Of a stretch of DNA of 64,000 nt, positions 1 to 11,864 are shown piece by piece. The stretch spans positions 62,001 to 126,000 of the forward strand of contig JABTTQ020002844.1 of the NCBI GenBank assembly GCA_016081115.2. Direction: 5' to 3'. The notes beneath the pieces are model-generated. The model searched no databases. It was not told the origin of the DNA and saw only the letters and a list, made by a program, of their open reading frames with translations. This DNA comes from Rehmannia glutinosa (lineage: Eukaryota; Streptophyta; Magnoliopsida; Lamiales; Orobanchaceae). Numbering within the stretch: the stretch's first letter is position 1; the number at the start of each line of letters is the position of its first letter. The translations under genes and the position numbers were made by a program.

Positions 1-827
1 CATTCATAAGTCAAACAAAATACACCAGAGATTTAATGAAGAAGTTTGGTATGGAGGAGAAGTCTTCTGTAAAAATACCAATGAACACATCAGTCAAAAT
101 GGACATGGATGCAGATGGCAAGCCTGTAGATCAAACAAGATACAGAGCACTTATTGGATCATTGCTCTATCTCACAAAGAACAGGCGGACATCACCTATG
201 TTTGTAGGTGTATGTGCAAGATTTCAATCTGCTCCAAAAGAGAGTCATATATGACTAAGAGAATATTGAGATATTGAGAACTTGAAAGGAAGCCAAGCGT
301 GCCTATGGTATCCAAAGGAAGGTGGATTCAAGCTAATTGGCTATTTAGATTCGATTATCTTTGGATGCAGAGTGGACAGGAAGAGCACTTGAGGCACATG
401 TCAAATGCTAGGAAACAGATCGATTTCTGGTTTAGCAAGAAGCAAAACTCAATAGCCACCTCCACGGTGAGGCGGAGAATACATAGTTGGGCAAATTTGT
501 TGTGCCCAAGTCCTATGGATGAGACAACGGTGAGAGACTATGAAATTGAGGAAAAAGAGATTCCAATCATGTGTGATAACACAAGTGCAATTGCAATTAC
601 TCAAAATCTGTGTTGCATTCAAGAACAAAGCATATTGATGTCGATATCACTTCATAAGAGATCATGTTGAAAAGAAGGATATCATCCTGGAATATATTTC
701 AACCGATAAACAACTAGCCGACATCTTCACAAAACCATTATGTGAGTCAAGATTTGAAGAACTCAAGCATGAGTTGGGACTAATTGAGCTAAGTTCGACA
801 CTCAGACGAATCAAAGAAGAGAAATGA
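1..827 (+). pseudogene. Element A pol fragment: end of reverse transcriptase and RNase H
   Basis: This is the C-terminal end of a copia pol. The first ~80 codons (36-254) give the RT connection region, with the stretch QTRYRALIGSLLYLTKNR. A degraded RNase H follows: the piece at 299-670 ends with CDNTSAIAITQN, and the KHIDV and NIF/DIFTKPLCESRFEELK-type tail lies at about 630-780. The tail ends at a TGA at 825-827, slightly beyond the stop used in copy B. At least two frame changes (near 255-300 and near 610-640) and small deletions remove parts of the RNase H core. RNase H would normally degrade the RNA strand of the RNA:DNA hybrid in the virus-like particle. This copy cannot encode an active enzyme. 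Confidence 0.85.
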
Positions 828-1358
828 AAGAAAAGGGGTGAAAAGAGTCGAAAAGTAAATCACTCAATAAATCACCAGATCGGAAAGACAGTACACCGTC
901 GGTGATGATAGCCGAGTCACTAAAGAGAATCTGTGAGAAGTAAAGTTAAATCGCCTAAGGGATAAGCCGAATAACTTATGAGCAAAGTGACAAAAACGCT
1001 CGCTGTCGTTTTGACTAAGCGGGAATGTTTTAAGAAATACGTCAGCATAATGATGATGTGTACAGACATAAAGCTGCACACCAAGCTTATGATTGGATAT
1101 AAATGCTGCCGCATTAAATACGAGACATGAAATGCTAAATAGGCGTGCAAAATCTAAGCCGTTGATTTCGATCACATTTCAAAAAAACCACCCGCACGTC
1201 CTTTCATAAACCATATTTAAACCATTTTCGTCCGTTTTCTCTCTCACACTTCTAAAAACTGTTCATTTATTTCTCTCAAAAGCAAAGGCAAAATTCTCTC
1301 GAAACCCTATCTATCTTCAAATCAATTTCTGAGTTCTTCTTTGATATAATCCTGAAAA

Positions 1359-4300
1359 ATGGCACCAACTTATGACTTTACCAAGTTAGGAAAGCAAATC
1401 CACACCGGCTCTACAGTGGATTTCGACGGAATGATGAAACAGGGGTCCGACGACTCCCTAGTGAAGAAAATCGCTGAAAAGTTAGAAACGTCCGGTCTAA
1501 AACCGTTTCTAACGTTAGAATATCCGATGACATATGTGGAGGAGGTCGCACAATTCTACGTGAATGCTGAGATTCACGATGAAGGAATCAAGTCATCTGT
1601 TCACGGAAAGCGGTGACTATCTCTCGCCAAGGATTTGGCCAAACATTGCTCACTACGGCAGAGGCGCATCGTGAGATTAACGGTTGATGTAAACCTGGCC
1701 GATGCTTGGAAAGAAATAGCCAAGCCCGACTTTGTCGATAAAATAGTGTATACTGACAAAACAAGAGATCATTTGAAGGAGGATTATCACAAGTCTGTTG
1801 GACATAGTTGCCAAATGTATCGACATCAAGTTTGGCAGCTTTGACCAATGTCAAAGGCAAAGCCGATTGTAATGGCTGCAATCATCGAAGAAAAGAAGAT
1901 AAACGGGCTGAGTTTGTCTACAGCAGACTCGCTTTAACGTGGGGAACAAATCCTTCAAAGAAGATGGCACATTTGGAGGATCCCTAGGATATAGCCTAGT
2001 GATTGGCGGCTAATGGAGGTGAAAGGAGTCCCTCTTAGACATGGGAAGGCATTCCATGTTAACAAGAGGATGTTGAGCAAACCTCTCCACAAGACAAGAG
2101 AGCTTACGCCAAGAGAGCGACACGGTGAGGGGGAATCGGTGACCCAAGATAAGATCTGTTTGTTTCTCTCCACCCAAGAAGAGAGTTGCCCAAAGCTACT
2201 AACTAAGAAGATCACGCCCGCAAAGAAAGAAAACCAAACATGCTCCCGCTCGCCTGCCAGAAGTCACCGCCCGCCCCGCCGTGCCGTGTCTCCGCCCTCG
2301 CAGCAGCTGGTCGAGAAGGACTCACAAATACCTTCTCCGATCGTCAAAAGAGGAGAACCGAGAAGCCACGACGGCCCTGCTCCCGAAAAAGACACCAAAG
2401 CACGGCCCTGCCGCCAAGACTCGAGGACACCGTCTCTCGAACTAGAAATTCCTCTGGTACAAACTAGAGACGAAGAAGAATCATCAAGCGATCGAATCGG
2501 AGAAACCGGTGAGTCGATTACTCGGCTAGAGAAGATCAGGAGACTACCGGAGAAGTAGAGTCTCCGGATGTAATTGATGAAACAGCCAAGTCTCGCTAAA
2601 GGCGATCACAGAGGCAACCCCAAGACACAGCTTGTAATTCACACGGCTTTGAAGCACAAGAAGAACTGCTAGAGCGGATATTGACGTAATGATCCTATCT
2701 CCACCTTACCCGGACATCCAAAATCGTCTGCGTGAGTGGAGGAAATGGAAGTTGAGTAAGTCAAGGGAACAGTTCCAACGGCCGAGTTTATAGAAGAAGA
2801 AGATGAATCGCTAAATTTCTTGGACTAAAATCGTGCCCCCAAAGACTTGATGAAGACAATCGCTAGACATCCTGTAGATTTACAAGGAAAATGAGAGAGA
2901 AAAGCAAGTCGAGGAAGCCGAGGCACGTGAGAAGGCAAGCATCCGCCCTATCTCCGGCACCACGTAACACACACATCCTCTCCTTGATGTCTTCTCGGGC
3001 GAGTGATGAGGATCCGAAGAATCGTCCGCCCACGAGAAGAGTTGCAAATGCAGCAAGCATTGCACGAATCAAGAATCCTTCACGAGCAAAGATCGATGGA
3101 GGGACCGGAGGAGAGTCCTCTCGAACACACCGAAATTGATCCAATGGGAGTGGTTCAAGCAAATCGCCACTATTGTTGCTGCCACCACTTCCCGACTCAC
3201 TCGGAAGAAGGCAATAAGGGTCCTGGCGATGAAACCGGGACAATGGGGACCCATCGAGCCAACCCCTATTGAAGGTGTGTTACCACCGCCCCAACGGCTG
3301 AACAATCAATCGAAACAGCCGGGAGTTTGGAGACGAGTGACCCCATTCCAAGTCACTCGGTGGTGCGCCCGAGGGGGAAACTCCCTCCACCGCAAAGCAA
3401 GGTCGGAGGATGTTGCGAGATGACTCCACAACGAATCAAGGAGGCGAAGGAGAGAAATTACAAACACAAGAAGAACAACAAGTTGCCATCAACGAAGCTC
3501 AGACAGTTGAGACTGTCTCGGTGACTGAGGTGCCAATCGCTCGAAGGCTAATGACGCCGATGCGCGTCGAGGCACGGAAGGAACAACCCGGGAGTTAACA
3601 CTGGCGATGAAAGTGCAATCCATGGGGTTGAGACTCCAATGGATGCCACCGTAGAAGACCCTAAGACAGTGACACTGTTGTCGAAAGGGAGGACAAGGCC
3701 TCATTTGCAAAGAGAGACTGCTGGAGGTAATGAAGGCCCACGGGAGGTTGAGACTTCCGGGGTAAAGAAGTCAAGTAGAGAACATCCCTCCCGCTATCAT
3801 CGACCCATCCGAGAAGGAGATAAGCGCACTTCATGATTCCCAGGACAATCTTGATGTCACATTTCTCGGGATCGAAGGCGTAGAAGAAGAAGCCGAGTCA
3901 TCCCCGTGCCAAATCCAAAAGACTCAGTGCGGATGTTCCAAGCACGAGCAAGTCCGATCCCAAGACTACTCGTCAAACTTTTAACTTTGATGATGAGCCA
4001 CCAATGGAAATCTCATCATCGTCCGATGACGCTCGATAAGGCCGAGGACCATCCACTCAAATGGAAAAATCATTGAGACCAACGGTTGTTGAGACAACTG
4101 AGGCTCGCAAACCGGGACCACTTCACAACAAAACCCGGTGAACAATGAGACCACTGCGCAGCTCCTCAAGCCGCAGCAGGATCGATTCCCAAAAGAACTT
4201 CACGCACACCGCTCATCATCGAATGCAGATCCCGGTGGCGCGATGAATCTTTTGTAGAATCTTTCCCTTTTTCACTTTGGAGATACGAGAACTCCACGAA

Positions 4301-5885
4301 GAGTCGAAACGAACAAGCACGCTATCACAAACCAGCTCCTGTTCTTCCATCGACACCATTGTTCCGGTGATTATGATTTTGACGCCGCATGGCCATCGTT
4401 TACCTGTGAAGAATTAGCTGAAGTTCGAGAAGTGTTCAAGGCACTATTTGCTAAGGTTGAACGAATGGAGAGGCATCAGGCCTCTTTGGATATCGCGATG
4501 GACAATGAGATGCCACCCTTACATGTACCGACTTGAGAGGCATAACGGTCGAATCGGGAATGGTGGCAACAAAGAAGAAACAATGCGTGTGGAACAAGTG
4601 AGATACTTCAGGACATTGTTCAACAAGTCGCTAGTGTGGGAGAGTGAAAATGCCGATGCAAAAACGAAGGTGAGAGAACATATTGAGCACATGCATGAAG
4701 CTCATATCGCCGAGATAAAGTTATCTGCGTGAGCAAAATACGAATGATCTACGGCGTTTGGAAGAACACATGACTAGAAAATTCAGCCTTCTCATGGCCG
4801 AGATGAAGCGATTTCAAGCAGAGTCCAACGCTACTCGATCCGATTCCGTCCGCTTACAACGCAAAGAGACTTGAAGCGAGAACTCGACTATCCGCAGCTC
4901 GACTTCATGCTTGCCAAAGATGTTCCCGGGGTTCCTCTATCCTTTGATGATGCCAAAAAGGGGGAAGAGGAATACCTTAAAGCAAAGAAAATCAAGTTGA
5001 AAAGAAAGGAGAAGCGGTGAGAAGAAGGAAAATCAATTTGAGGAAGTTTTGAAACAAAAGAAAGGAAATCTTGTTGAAGGGGAAGGGTCGATGTGATGTG
5101 ACTTTGATGATTGCACAAACCCCCAACAAGGTCCTCACACGGTGACATTATAAGCGACAAACTCCCCGTGACTCGCCACTCCAACACTGTATCTATGGCC
5201 GAGAAGAGAAAACAATTGAAGCGAGGATGAAGGAAGTGGAAGTAAGAATGGATGCCCGAGTTATGAACATCTTGAAAGAACACGGAGCCATTCCGAGAGA
5301 GACACTTATGCCATTTCGGATGTCGGGATGAGCCACGATCGTTGACGAATTCAAAACGCTCGAATCAAGGATACTTTGCAAATATGTCTATGGCTCAAGC
5401 TTGGGACTTGTCTTGGGAAAAGGGTCTCACATTATGTGAAGAAGGCGACAGCACGAGACCACCGTGATCACTCTCTTTGGTCACTCCGCCGGTCACTCAC
5501 CAATTTGGAAAGAAGAAGGCCCCAAAGACAAAGATACGCCCGAGAGGTAGAGGAAGAAGCGATAGTGGAGGAAGAAGCTTGGACCCCAGGCCCTCGCCCA
5601 AGAATATTGAATACGTAGATCCGGGAAAGAAAGGAGGGATCTCTTTGGTGGGCTTGACCAAGTGGCAAATTTGAAAGTGGCTAAAACTAACGCCGAGTAT
5701 GCAAAAAGAATAGAAGAAGAAAACAAGAGACAAACTCGGCTATGGCAGAGAGACAGGAAAGAATAAGAAAAGATGAAGTGCCAGGAAGGCATATGAAAAA
5801 AGAAAAAGAAGCGGTTACGACGAGAAAAAGAGAAAGAAGAGAAGAAGATGTTGAACAAGATGAAAGAAGGAGACGAAGGAGATGA
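1359..5885 (+). pseudogene. Element A third ORF (accessory/env-position protein), fragmented
   Basis: This accessory ORF sits between pol and the 3' LTR and matches that of copy B (24980-29525) over its length. It starts MAPTYDFTKLGKQIH at 1359, and a conserved N-terminal domain reads intact for ~85 codons. It is then frameshifted near 1610 (further pieces at 1635-1844). A long low-complexity region rich in Pro, Glu, Ser and Thr follows (about 2000-4100), then a predicted helical part around 4450-4730 (HIEHMHEAHIAEIK). Next comes a segment encoding VPLSFDDAKKGEEEYL (about 4930-4980), then a charged Lys/Arg/Glu tail ending at TGA 5883-5885. Function is unknown. The position corresponds to the env-like ORF of SIRE1-type elements, but I see no signal peptide or clear membrane segment. 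Many stops make this copy a pseudogene. Confidence 0.7.
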
Positions 5886-6148
5886 AGTGTTCTTTGTCCA
5901 ACCCTTCGTGTATTTCACTATGTAAATACATACAATGTAAGTCTTCCGTAATAAAGCTATAAATTCTTTATTTTTTCGTGTAGGCAAATATGAACTCGAT
6001 ACACCTTTGTAAATTGTGTAAAAAGTACAAGAATGATATGATCAATAAAAAGATTGATCTTCTCAAGCATACATTCTATGTCAATACACTATCTCGTATG
6101 TATCTTTATTATTTGCATTTTTGAATGGTTTAAGTTTTGGCATCATCA

Positions 6149-6161
6149 AAAAGGGGGAAAT
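6149..6161 (+). other. Polypurine tract of element A
   Basis: A purine run (aaaaagggggaaat) lies directly before the TG that opens the 3' LTR. It would prime plus-strand DNA synthesis. The same tract, with one G to T change, precedes the 3' LTR of copy B at 29829. Confidence 0.8.
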
Positions 6162-7712
6162 TGTTAGGAATTTTATTGTTTAGATTTTGATGAATGCCAT
6201 GTAAAACTTAGAATAGAAAGTTGGCACCCCAATTCTTATGTAAAATGTATTGTAATATATAAAGTGGCCAAGCCGAGTTAAGTCGCCTACGCCCTAACAT
6301 GCAAGAAGACAACCGAAAACTTGAAGGAAGACTCGCCGCGAGACAAGTGAGTATGGCAAAGAAGAGTAGATGGGAACTCTATCAAGAAGCGGTGAGATGC
6401 ACTGAGTGGAGCATCGTCAAGTCAACTCAAGAAAAGCCAAGTCTCAAAGTTGAAGTGACGGAAGAGTCATCCATGATTGGAAGTCGACTAAGTCACCTGG
6501 GAAAGCAAGGAAATGCGATCAAGTCGAGATAATCGAAAAGAACCGTTGCCGACGAAATCAAGAGAATTACTTAAACAAGTAATATCTCCATACCACTTTT
6601 CTCGAAGTGCTCGATCCCGAGAAGCGTGCAAAAGGAATGAACCAATGGGAAGCACTACACCGTGTCGAACTCTTAAAAGGTGAAAGAACAATTCATACGA
6701 GGAAATGGGAATTCCAAGAAGCGCAACAAGACAAGCCAACGATCGCGCAAGTGACTTTCAAAAATAAGCCTATCTCTTCAACGGGCAAATTTTTGAAAGT
6801 TCACTATAAAAGGCTGAGGAGTTTGTTTGAGAAACAAGAGATACATGTAGGACACACACGTGAGATATACAAGCATATTAGAAAAACTGAAACATTCTCA
6901 ATCCTCAAGCCTACATTACGAAGATCATCAATCCAACACTCACCTGTGAAGGAAAGATAACTTCAATCGAGTTGAAGAGGAAAATATCGAAAACAAGGGG
7001 TCTACATTCCGGGAAGGATTGTAGGAAGGTTCAAGGTTGAGCCAAGTCTTAAGCTTTTGGAGGGCTTCGTGATCAAATCCAAAGAGCTTGAGCAAGTGAG
7101 TTTAGTAGCAAGGCAAAGCGGCGCCTGTGATGAAGCCGAGTCGCACGAGAAGCGGTGAGTGATCAAGGCGTCTCATCGAGTCCCAAAGGATCAAAGTTTT
7201 GTGTGATCAAGACTTGTATCGGACTGTTACCACTTTGTAAACCGATCATTACCTAGTGGATTCCTCCGGGAGTTGGAGAAGAGAGGAGTAGAAGAATTAC
7301 CCCATCTTCGAACCTCTATAAAAATTTCATTGTGTCATTTACATTTCAAAGACTTTAATTCTTGCAATTTTAATCGCTTATATCTTTGATAAATTTGCTA
7401 TCCACTTGATAAATTATAAGTACTAAACCAAGCACTAAACTCTTACTTAATCAAACTTAATGGTGTTAAGTCTTCCGCTGAAAACAAAACCACAGTCGAG
7501 TTAATTTAGAGGTAACAGCTGAGTTATTCCATCAACAGCTCGAGTTGAGTTTGTTGAGTGATTAACTCTCTTGAGTGACTAAGTTATTGTCCATCAAGGA
7601 CACAGCTGTGTAGTATCAACTCTGTAGATTTAAAAGGACTAAATCGAAAATTTGGTAAGGTTTATTCAACCCCCCCTTCTAAACCTTACACGTACACCCC
7701 TTGGGACCTATA
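6162..7712 (+). repeat. 3' LTR of element A (1551 bp)
   Basis: The LTR begins TGTTAGGAAT and ends in cctata. The expected terminal CA has become TA. It aligns along its length with the LTRs of element B at 17284-18852 and 29841-31386 but has diverged clearly. A TATA box (TATAAAAG) lies at 6805-6812 in the context ttcactataaaaggctg, which all three LTRs share, marking the likely RNA start. Open frames at 6299-6532 and 6607-6960 fall inside the LTR and are not treated as genes. Confidence 0.85.
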
Positions 7713-8351
7713 GGGATACATCGGGGGATAATTCGAACTAACAAACGTCTATTACAAACAAAGCGAAAAAGAAAGCAGTAAAGCAAGTCGAGGTGAGCGA
7801 ACTCTTTCTTTAAGACTCTTATTGCCCCGTCACGATGCTCACGGTTGCAAGCAACGAGTCCCCCAAGATACGACTTTGGTAAAGGATAGGAGCACCACAA
7901 ATCCTTCTACCCGGCGAACTGAGATAAGTGAGGCCTAAGGTGACGCCAACACTTCTACGTAACACTTCTTGTGTAATGCAGATTTTTGAGTGACAGACTG
8001 TGAATGTGAATGCACGAATTTTTCCTATGTTTGTGATGTATGTGGCCTCAATCGGTTTAGGAATGATTTGATGCAATCAATCATGTTATCATAAATTGGT
8101 GATTTGAGTCAAAGTTGCCTATTTAACGGATAAAATCAAGCAACTTACCAAACAACAAATTTGACTAATCTACCAACATTCCACATATGTTGATACATTT
8201 TCTCAAATATATCTTTCCAAGTGTACCATTTGTGCATCGATTTTCCACTCACCAATAAATGGTTTTGTGAAAATAATTACACCACTCGTTTCCAAAATTA
8301 ATGAGTCTCCACACTTGGAATTTCGGCTTAACAAAACTGATTTTTTCAACA
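7713..8351 (-). repeat. 3' LTR of element C
   Basis: Sequence 7722-8336 repeats at 13391-14156 with few changes. On the minus strand the LTR opens TGTTGAAAAAATC directly after a polypurine tract. This copy lacks a block of about 150 bp that the 5' copy has (13711-13860, with the TATA-like tatata). The deletion joins tgatgtatgt to ggcctcaatc near 8042. Its inner end is cut by element A at 7712/7713. Confidence 0.75.
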
Positions 8352-8362
8352 ATCCCCCACAT
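8352..8362 (-). other. Polypurine tract of element C
   Basis: The minus strand reads catgtgggggat immediately before the TG of the 3' LTR. This fixes both the element's orientation and the LTR border. Confidence 0.75.
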
Positions 8363-10081
8363 GATTGGAAACAATGCATGAATGCATGAAGACTCAACTC
8401 GGCCACCTGAAACATTGTTGCATCGGGATAGGTAGCTTGTGGTCTGTGAACCTTCCTTAGATAAGATACTATCGGATATATCTCGGCTCGGAGACACGAT
8501 GCCTTGAACTACTCCGTTTACGAATATACCAAGACAACAGTATGCACAACACCACTTCAGCTTATCTCGAAGTTCTCTGGTTGTGTCCGTTTTGGCCATG
8601 GATCACACTTGGGATTCATAAGTGTTTCATTGAGGCGGCCCGTCCTCACACTTACATAGGTGACCTTGCCTATCAGAGGCACCCTACAGTACCCCACCTT
8701 ATTAGGTATAGGACGTCATTAAAAGTCCAGATGACTTAACCTCACCACAGTCAGCAGGTTCAATCACTTGGTGGTGCTCTCTAGGGAATGGTTAGCTTGA
8801 AGCTAAGTACCAAGTGCTACTGTCGAAGCAGTTTAAAGTTTAGTTTTCTCCGAACTAAGTTCTTGGGATCTCCAGTCATCATGGTTGGGTTTCCACTAGA
8901 AACTGTTCTTTAAGTTGTGGATTTTACACCAATTTCGTCTAGCATTTTGCAATTGATCTCCACTTCAGTCAAATTTGCACAAGATTGAGATCAATTTCTT
9001 TACATATTTGAACACATAGTATCTGAGCATATGTAACCACTTCAATTGACATAAGTTCCACCGGTGGACTTTCAAGCCCTTCAATGTCGATATGGCTTTA
9101 TAACACCTTAAGCTCATATAAACTATTCTCAATATGTTATCTCCTTTTAGGAAGAGATTTGTTTGACTTTATCATTTGTCAAACTTGTCATTATTCATTC
9201 AATGACTTAATTGTTGTATATGCTCCCAACAAGTTCGGGTACAACAATCCATTAAGGTCTACCTTGATAAGGTTAGCCTTTAAGGCCCTTTTCTGCACCT
9301 TTTCTTGGTACCTCAGTGTGTGCAATATTGCAATAGTCAAGAGTACAGTAAAAGATGCACATTTTGAAGAGAAATCACAGGTGACCCCTATTAGCTATCA
9401 ACTAGCATTGTCAATGCCAATTAACCCACATCCTTATTTCTAAGGATACCTCTCAAAGAAACTTGTATTTCTTTGACTTCGCAGTTATTGGGGTCAGTCT
9501 TTGTCAAGATTGAGGTAAATTTATATTTACCAACCACCCCTACATTTGTGGCATACCTCATCCACCCCACATTGTGCAACAATGTCAACTTTGAGAATTA
9601 TCAATTAAATAATTGTTATTTCTCACAAGTTCAACCGTGATTGGATCGCCAATTGACAAATAATCCAATTGCCTAGGCAAAATTCTAAAAAATTTCCCAG
9701 AAGGACTAAAGGACTCAGTTGCATCCATTCACCAAATTTTGGGTAGAGTTAACTTGCCATGTGCTCCCTCACAAGGAGACACTTGATCATATGCCTCACA
9801 CGAGGGCATTTAGATTTGCTCATGGCTTCATTGACATGTTTTGCTACGTGTTATGACACCCAAGATGTCGTAGCACTCAAGTTGGCACTTTGTGCCCCGC
9901 CTATAGTTATTTGGCTATAACCTTATCACAACACAAAATTCCACGTTTATATTGTGAGTCCAATTTAATATTTGGTAATAATTTTATTTTGACCAATTGC
10001 TTTATGGCATTCATGTCAACATGGAAAGTCTAACATGCCATAAATGACAACTTAATCAAATAAGAGGAAAAAATGATAGTT
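8363..10081 (-). other. Non-coding 3' region of element C
   Basis: About 1.7 kb lies between the gag/protease remnant and the polypurine tract. No pol domain could be read on either strand. The short open frames here (for example 8249-8599 minus, 9084-9443 plus) show no known motif. In autonomous copia elements this interval would hold integrase, RT and RNase H, so either pol was replaced or this is a long 3' untranslated region. Confidence 0.55.
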
Positions 10082-11796
10082 TTAATTAGCATCATTGGTG
10101 CAGCGCACGTGCATTCTATTCATCTTGAACAATCCCTTTTCAAGGTGTCCCTTTCCAAGGAATTTCCCATTCTTAGTAAGTACAAAGCTATCAGACTGAA
10201 ACACTAGTCTAAAGCCATGTTGAACAAGTAATGACCCTGATACAAGATTTATCCTAATGTCTGGGACATGCATTACTTCTTTCACTGTTAGCTCCTTCCC
10301 AGACGTCATCTTCAAAGAACACCTTCCTAATTCCAGCAATGTCGAAGTTGAAGAGTTTCCCATGTGGAGGCTCGTCCCGTAAATGGGGTATACATAGAGA
10401 AAGCATCACGATCCAAGCACACGTGACGAGTTTGGTGTCAACGAACCACTCCCTAGGGTTATCCACTAGGTTAGCTAAAAAACAATGAGATAGGTCCAAT
10501 TCGGACATACGTTCCTCAATGACTAAGTTAGCTCCGGATTGTTTTCCCTTGTTCTTAGGGGCATCCCAATAGTCCTTTTGTTTGTGTCCAGGCCTACCAA
10601 AATTGTGGCAATATCCTGCAGACTTCTTGGCTTTCTTGTTATTGGGTTTAACCTTATTGATATTCCCCGGGTGCTTGCGTTTCTTATTTGTATCAGATTC
10701 CGCCAAATTAACCTTTTCCTCCATCGAGGTCATACCATGCTTGACATTTGTTTGCCTATTGCCTTCTTCAATGCACAATTTCACAATCAAATCCTCCAAG
10801 CCCATTTGTTTCCTGAAATCCCTCCAACTAGGCGGGAATTTTTCAATAATTGCAGCCACTTGGAAGGTTTCACACAACTGCATCCCTTCAGCATGGATGT
10901 TGTGAAAAATCAACTGCAATTCTTGGAGTTGACTCATAACAGTCTTGGTGTCAACCATCACATACTCCAAGAATCTACCGACAATGAACTTTTTGGTGCC
11001 GGCATCCTCCGTTTAATACTTTTTGTCTAATGAGATCCACAATCCCTTGGCAGTACATTTGAACGAGGCATACACACTGTACAACGCAATATCCAACCCA
11101 TTAAGGATGTAATGCTTGCACAAGTAGTCCCCTTGACCCCATGCATCAAGGGCAACCCTACGATCCATATTGGTATCGTCTGGGGCAACCATAGGAGGGT
11201 CCTCTTTAAGGAACCTCACCAAACTTAGGGTTGTTAGATAAAAGAACATATTTTGCTGCCATGTGTTAAAATTAAGTCCGGTAAATTTTTCCGCCCTTTT
11301 AGGTGTGAAAGAGGTGTGATAGAAGGTGTTGCCAACACTAACCTAACACCTACGGCAGAGGCAGAATCATGTGAAGCCTGAAGTGAGGCCATAGGTGTGG
11401 TCACACCGAAGGCCACACTTGCTGGAACATCAGAAACTGGGGTGTGCCAGAAGGTGTGGTAACACCATAGGCCACACTCGCTAGAACATCAGAAAACTGG
11501 GGTGTGCCAGAAGGTGTGGTCACACCCCCCACAGACACTGGAGCATAGGCGAGCAGAGGTGCTGTAACACTTTCCACAACCGCTAGAACGTTCGGAAATA
11601 GAGGTGTGACAGAAGGTGTGGTCACACCCCCCACAGTCATCGAAATAGGAGCACGAACAGGTGTTGGCAGAGGTGTGGCCGAAGGTGTGGTCACACCAAA
11701 GGCAGGGACAACAAAAATAGGTGTTGTCGGAGGTGTTGTCACACCCGAGGCCACACCTACAAAATTGGTGGTCATCGCGTTGCTTGGAGATGCCAA
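10082..11796 (-). pseudogene. Element C gag with partial protease
   Basis: Gag forms the capsid and packages the element's RNA. The minus strand gives, in order, an N-terminal GVTTP-repeat segment (11401-11796), the typical plant copia gag start (MFFYLTTLSLVRFLKEDPP at 11249) and the body at 10254-10970, with IHAEGMQLCETFQVAAIIEK and GLEDLIVKLCIEE. A degenerate zinc knuckle follows, CHNFGRPGHKQKDYW, where the second and the last Cys are lost. The protease start reads WFVDTK where DTG is expected. The last piece (10082-10363) is the gag-pre-integrase region (VMHVPDIRINLVSGSLL). Frame changes occur near 11400, 11230, 11000 and 10360. The knuckle and active-site losses argue that the protein is dead. 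Confidence 0.8.
11389..11765 (-). repeat. GVTTP-repeat segment of element C gag
   Basis: The minus-strand protein contains six copies of GVTTP, most extended to GVTTPSGTP or GVTTPSATP, and one degenerate copy. At DNA level the unit carries the imperfect palindrome ggtgtggtcacacc, spaced irregularly by about 40-95 bp. The region is Pro/Thr/Val rich and probably disordered. Confidence 0.8.
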
Positions 11797-11864
11797 CAGT
11801 CCAAATTACAACAAGAGTCTTAAAATTGTTGGGATACAATAAAAATCAGAGGGATACAGCGGGG

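Larger units (their letters stand above)
1..7712 (+). mobile_element. Element A: 3' half of a Sirevirus-like Ty1/copia retrotransposon
   Basis: The window opens inside the reverse transcriptase of this element and runs through RNase H, a long third ORF, a polypurine tract and the 3' LTR. The order and the sequence closely match the complete copy B (17284-31386). The LTR ends at 7712, where element C begins. Base 7713 onward matches the inner end of C's LTR, so A inserted into C. The 5' LTR, gag and most of pol lie outside the window, so the TSD cannot be checked. Every coding part carries stops or frameshifts. Assignment to the Sirevirus group rests on the large ORF after pol and is an inference from family knowledge. 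Confidence 0.85.

Noticed and set aside
10539..11030. Plus-strand ORFs of 163 and 107 codons over element C
   Set aside because: They are shadows of the minus-strand gag, whose motifs (zinc knuckle remnant, gag domain) are clear.
11820..11850. Primer binding site for element C
   Set aside because: A ttgtatcc stretch is near the expected place on the minus strand, but the match to the initiator-Met complement is too weak.
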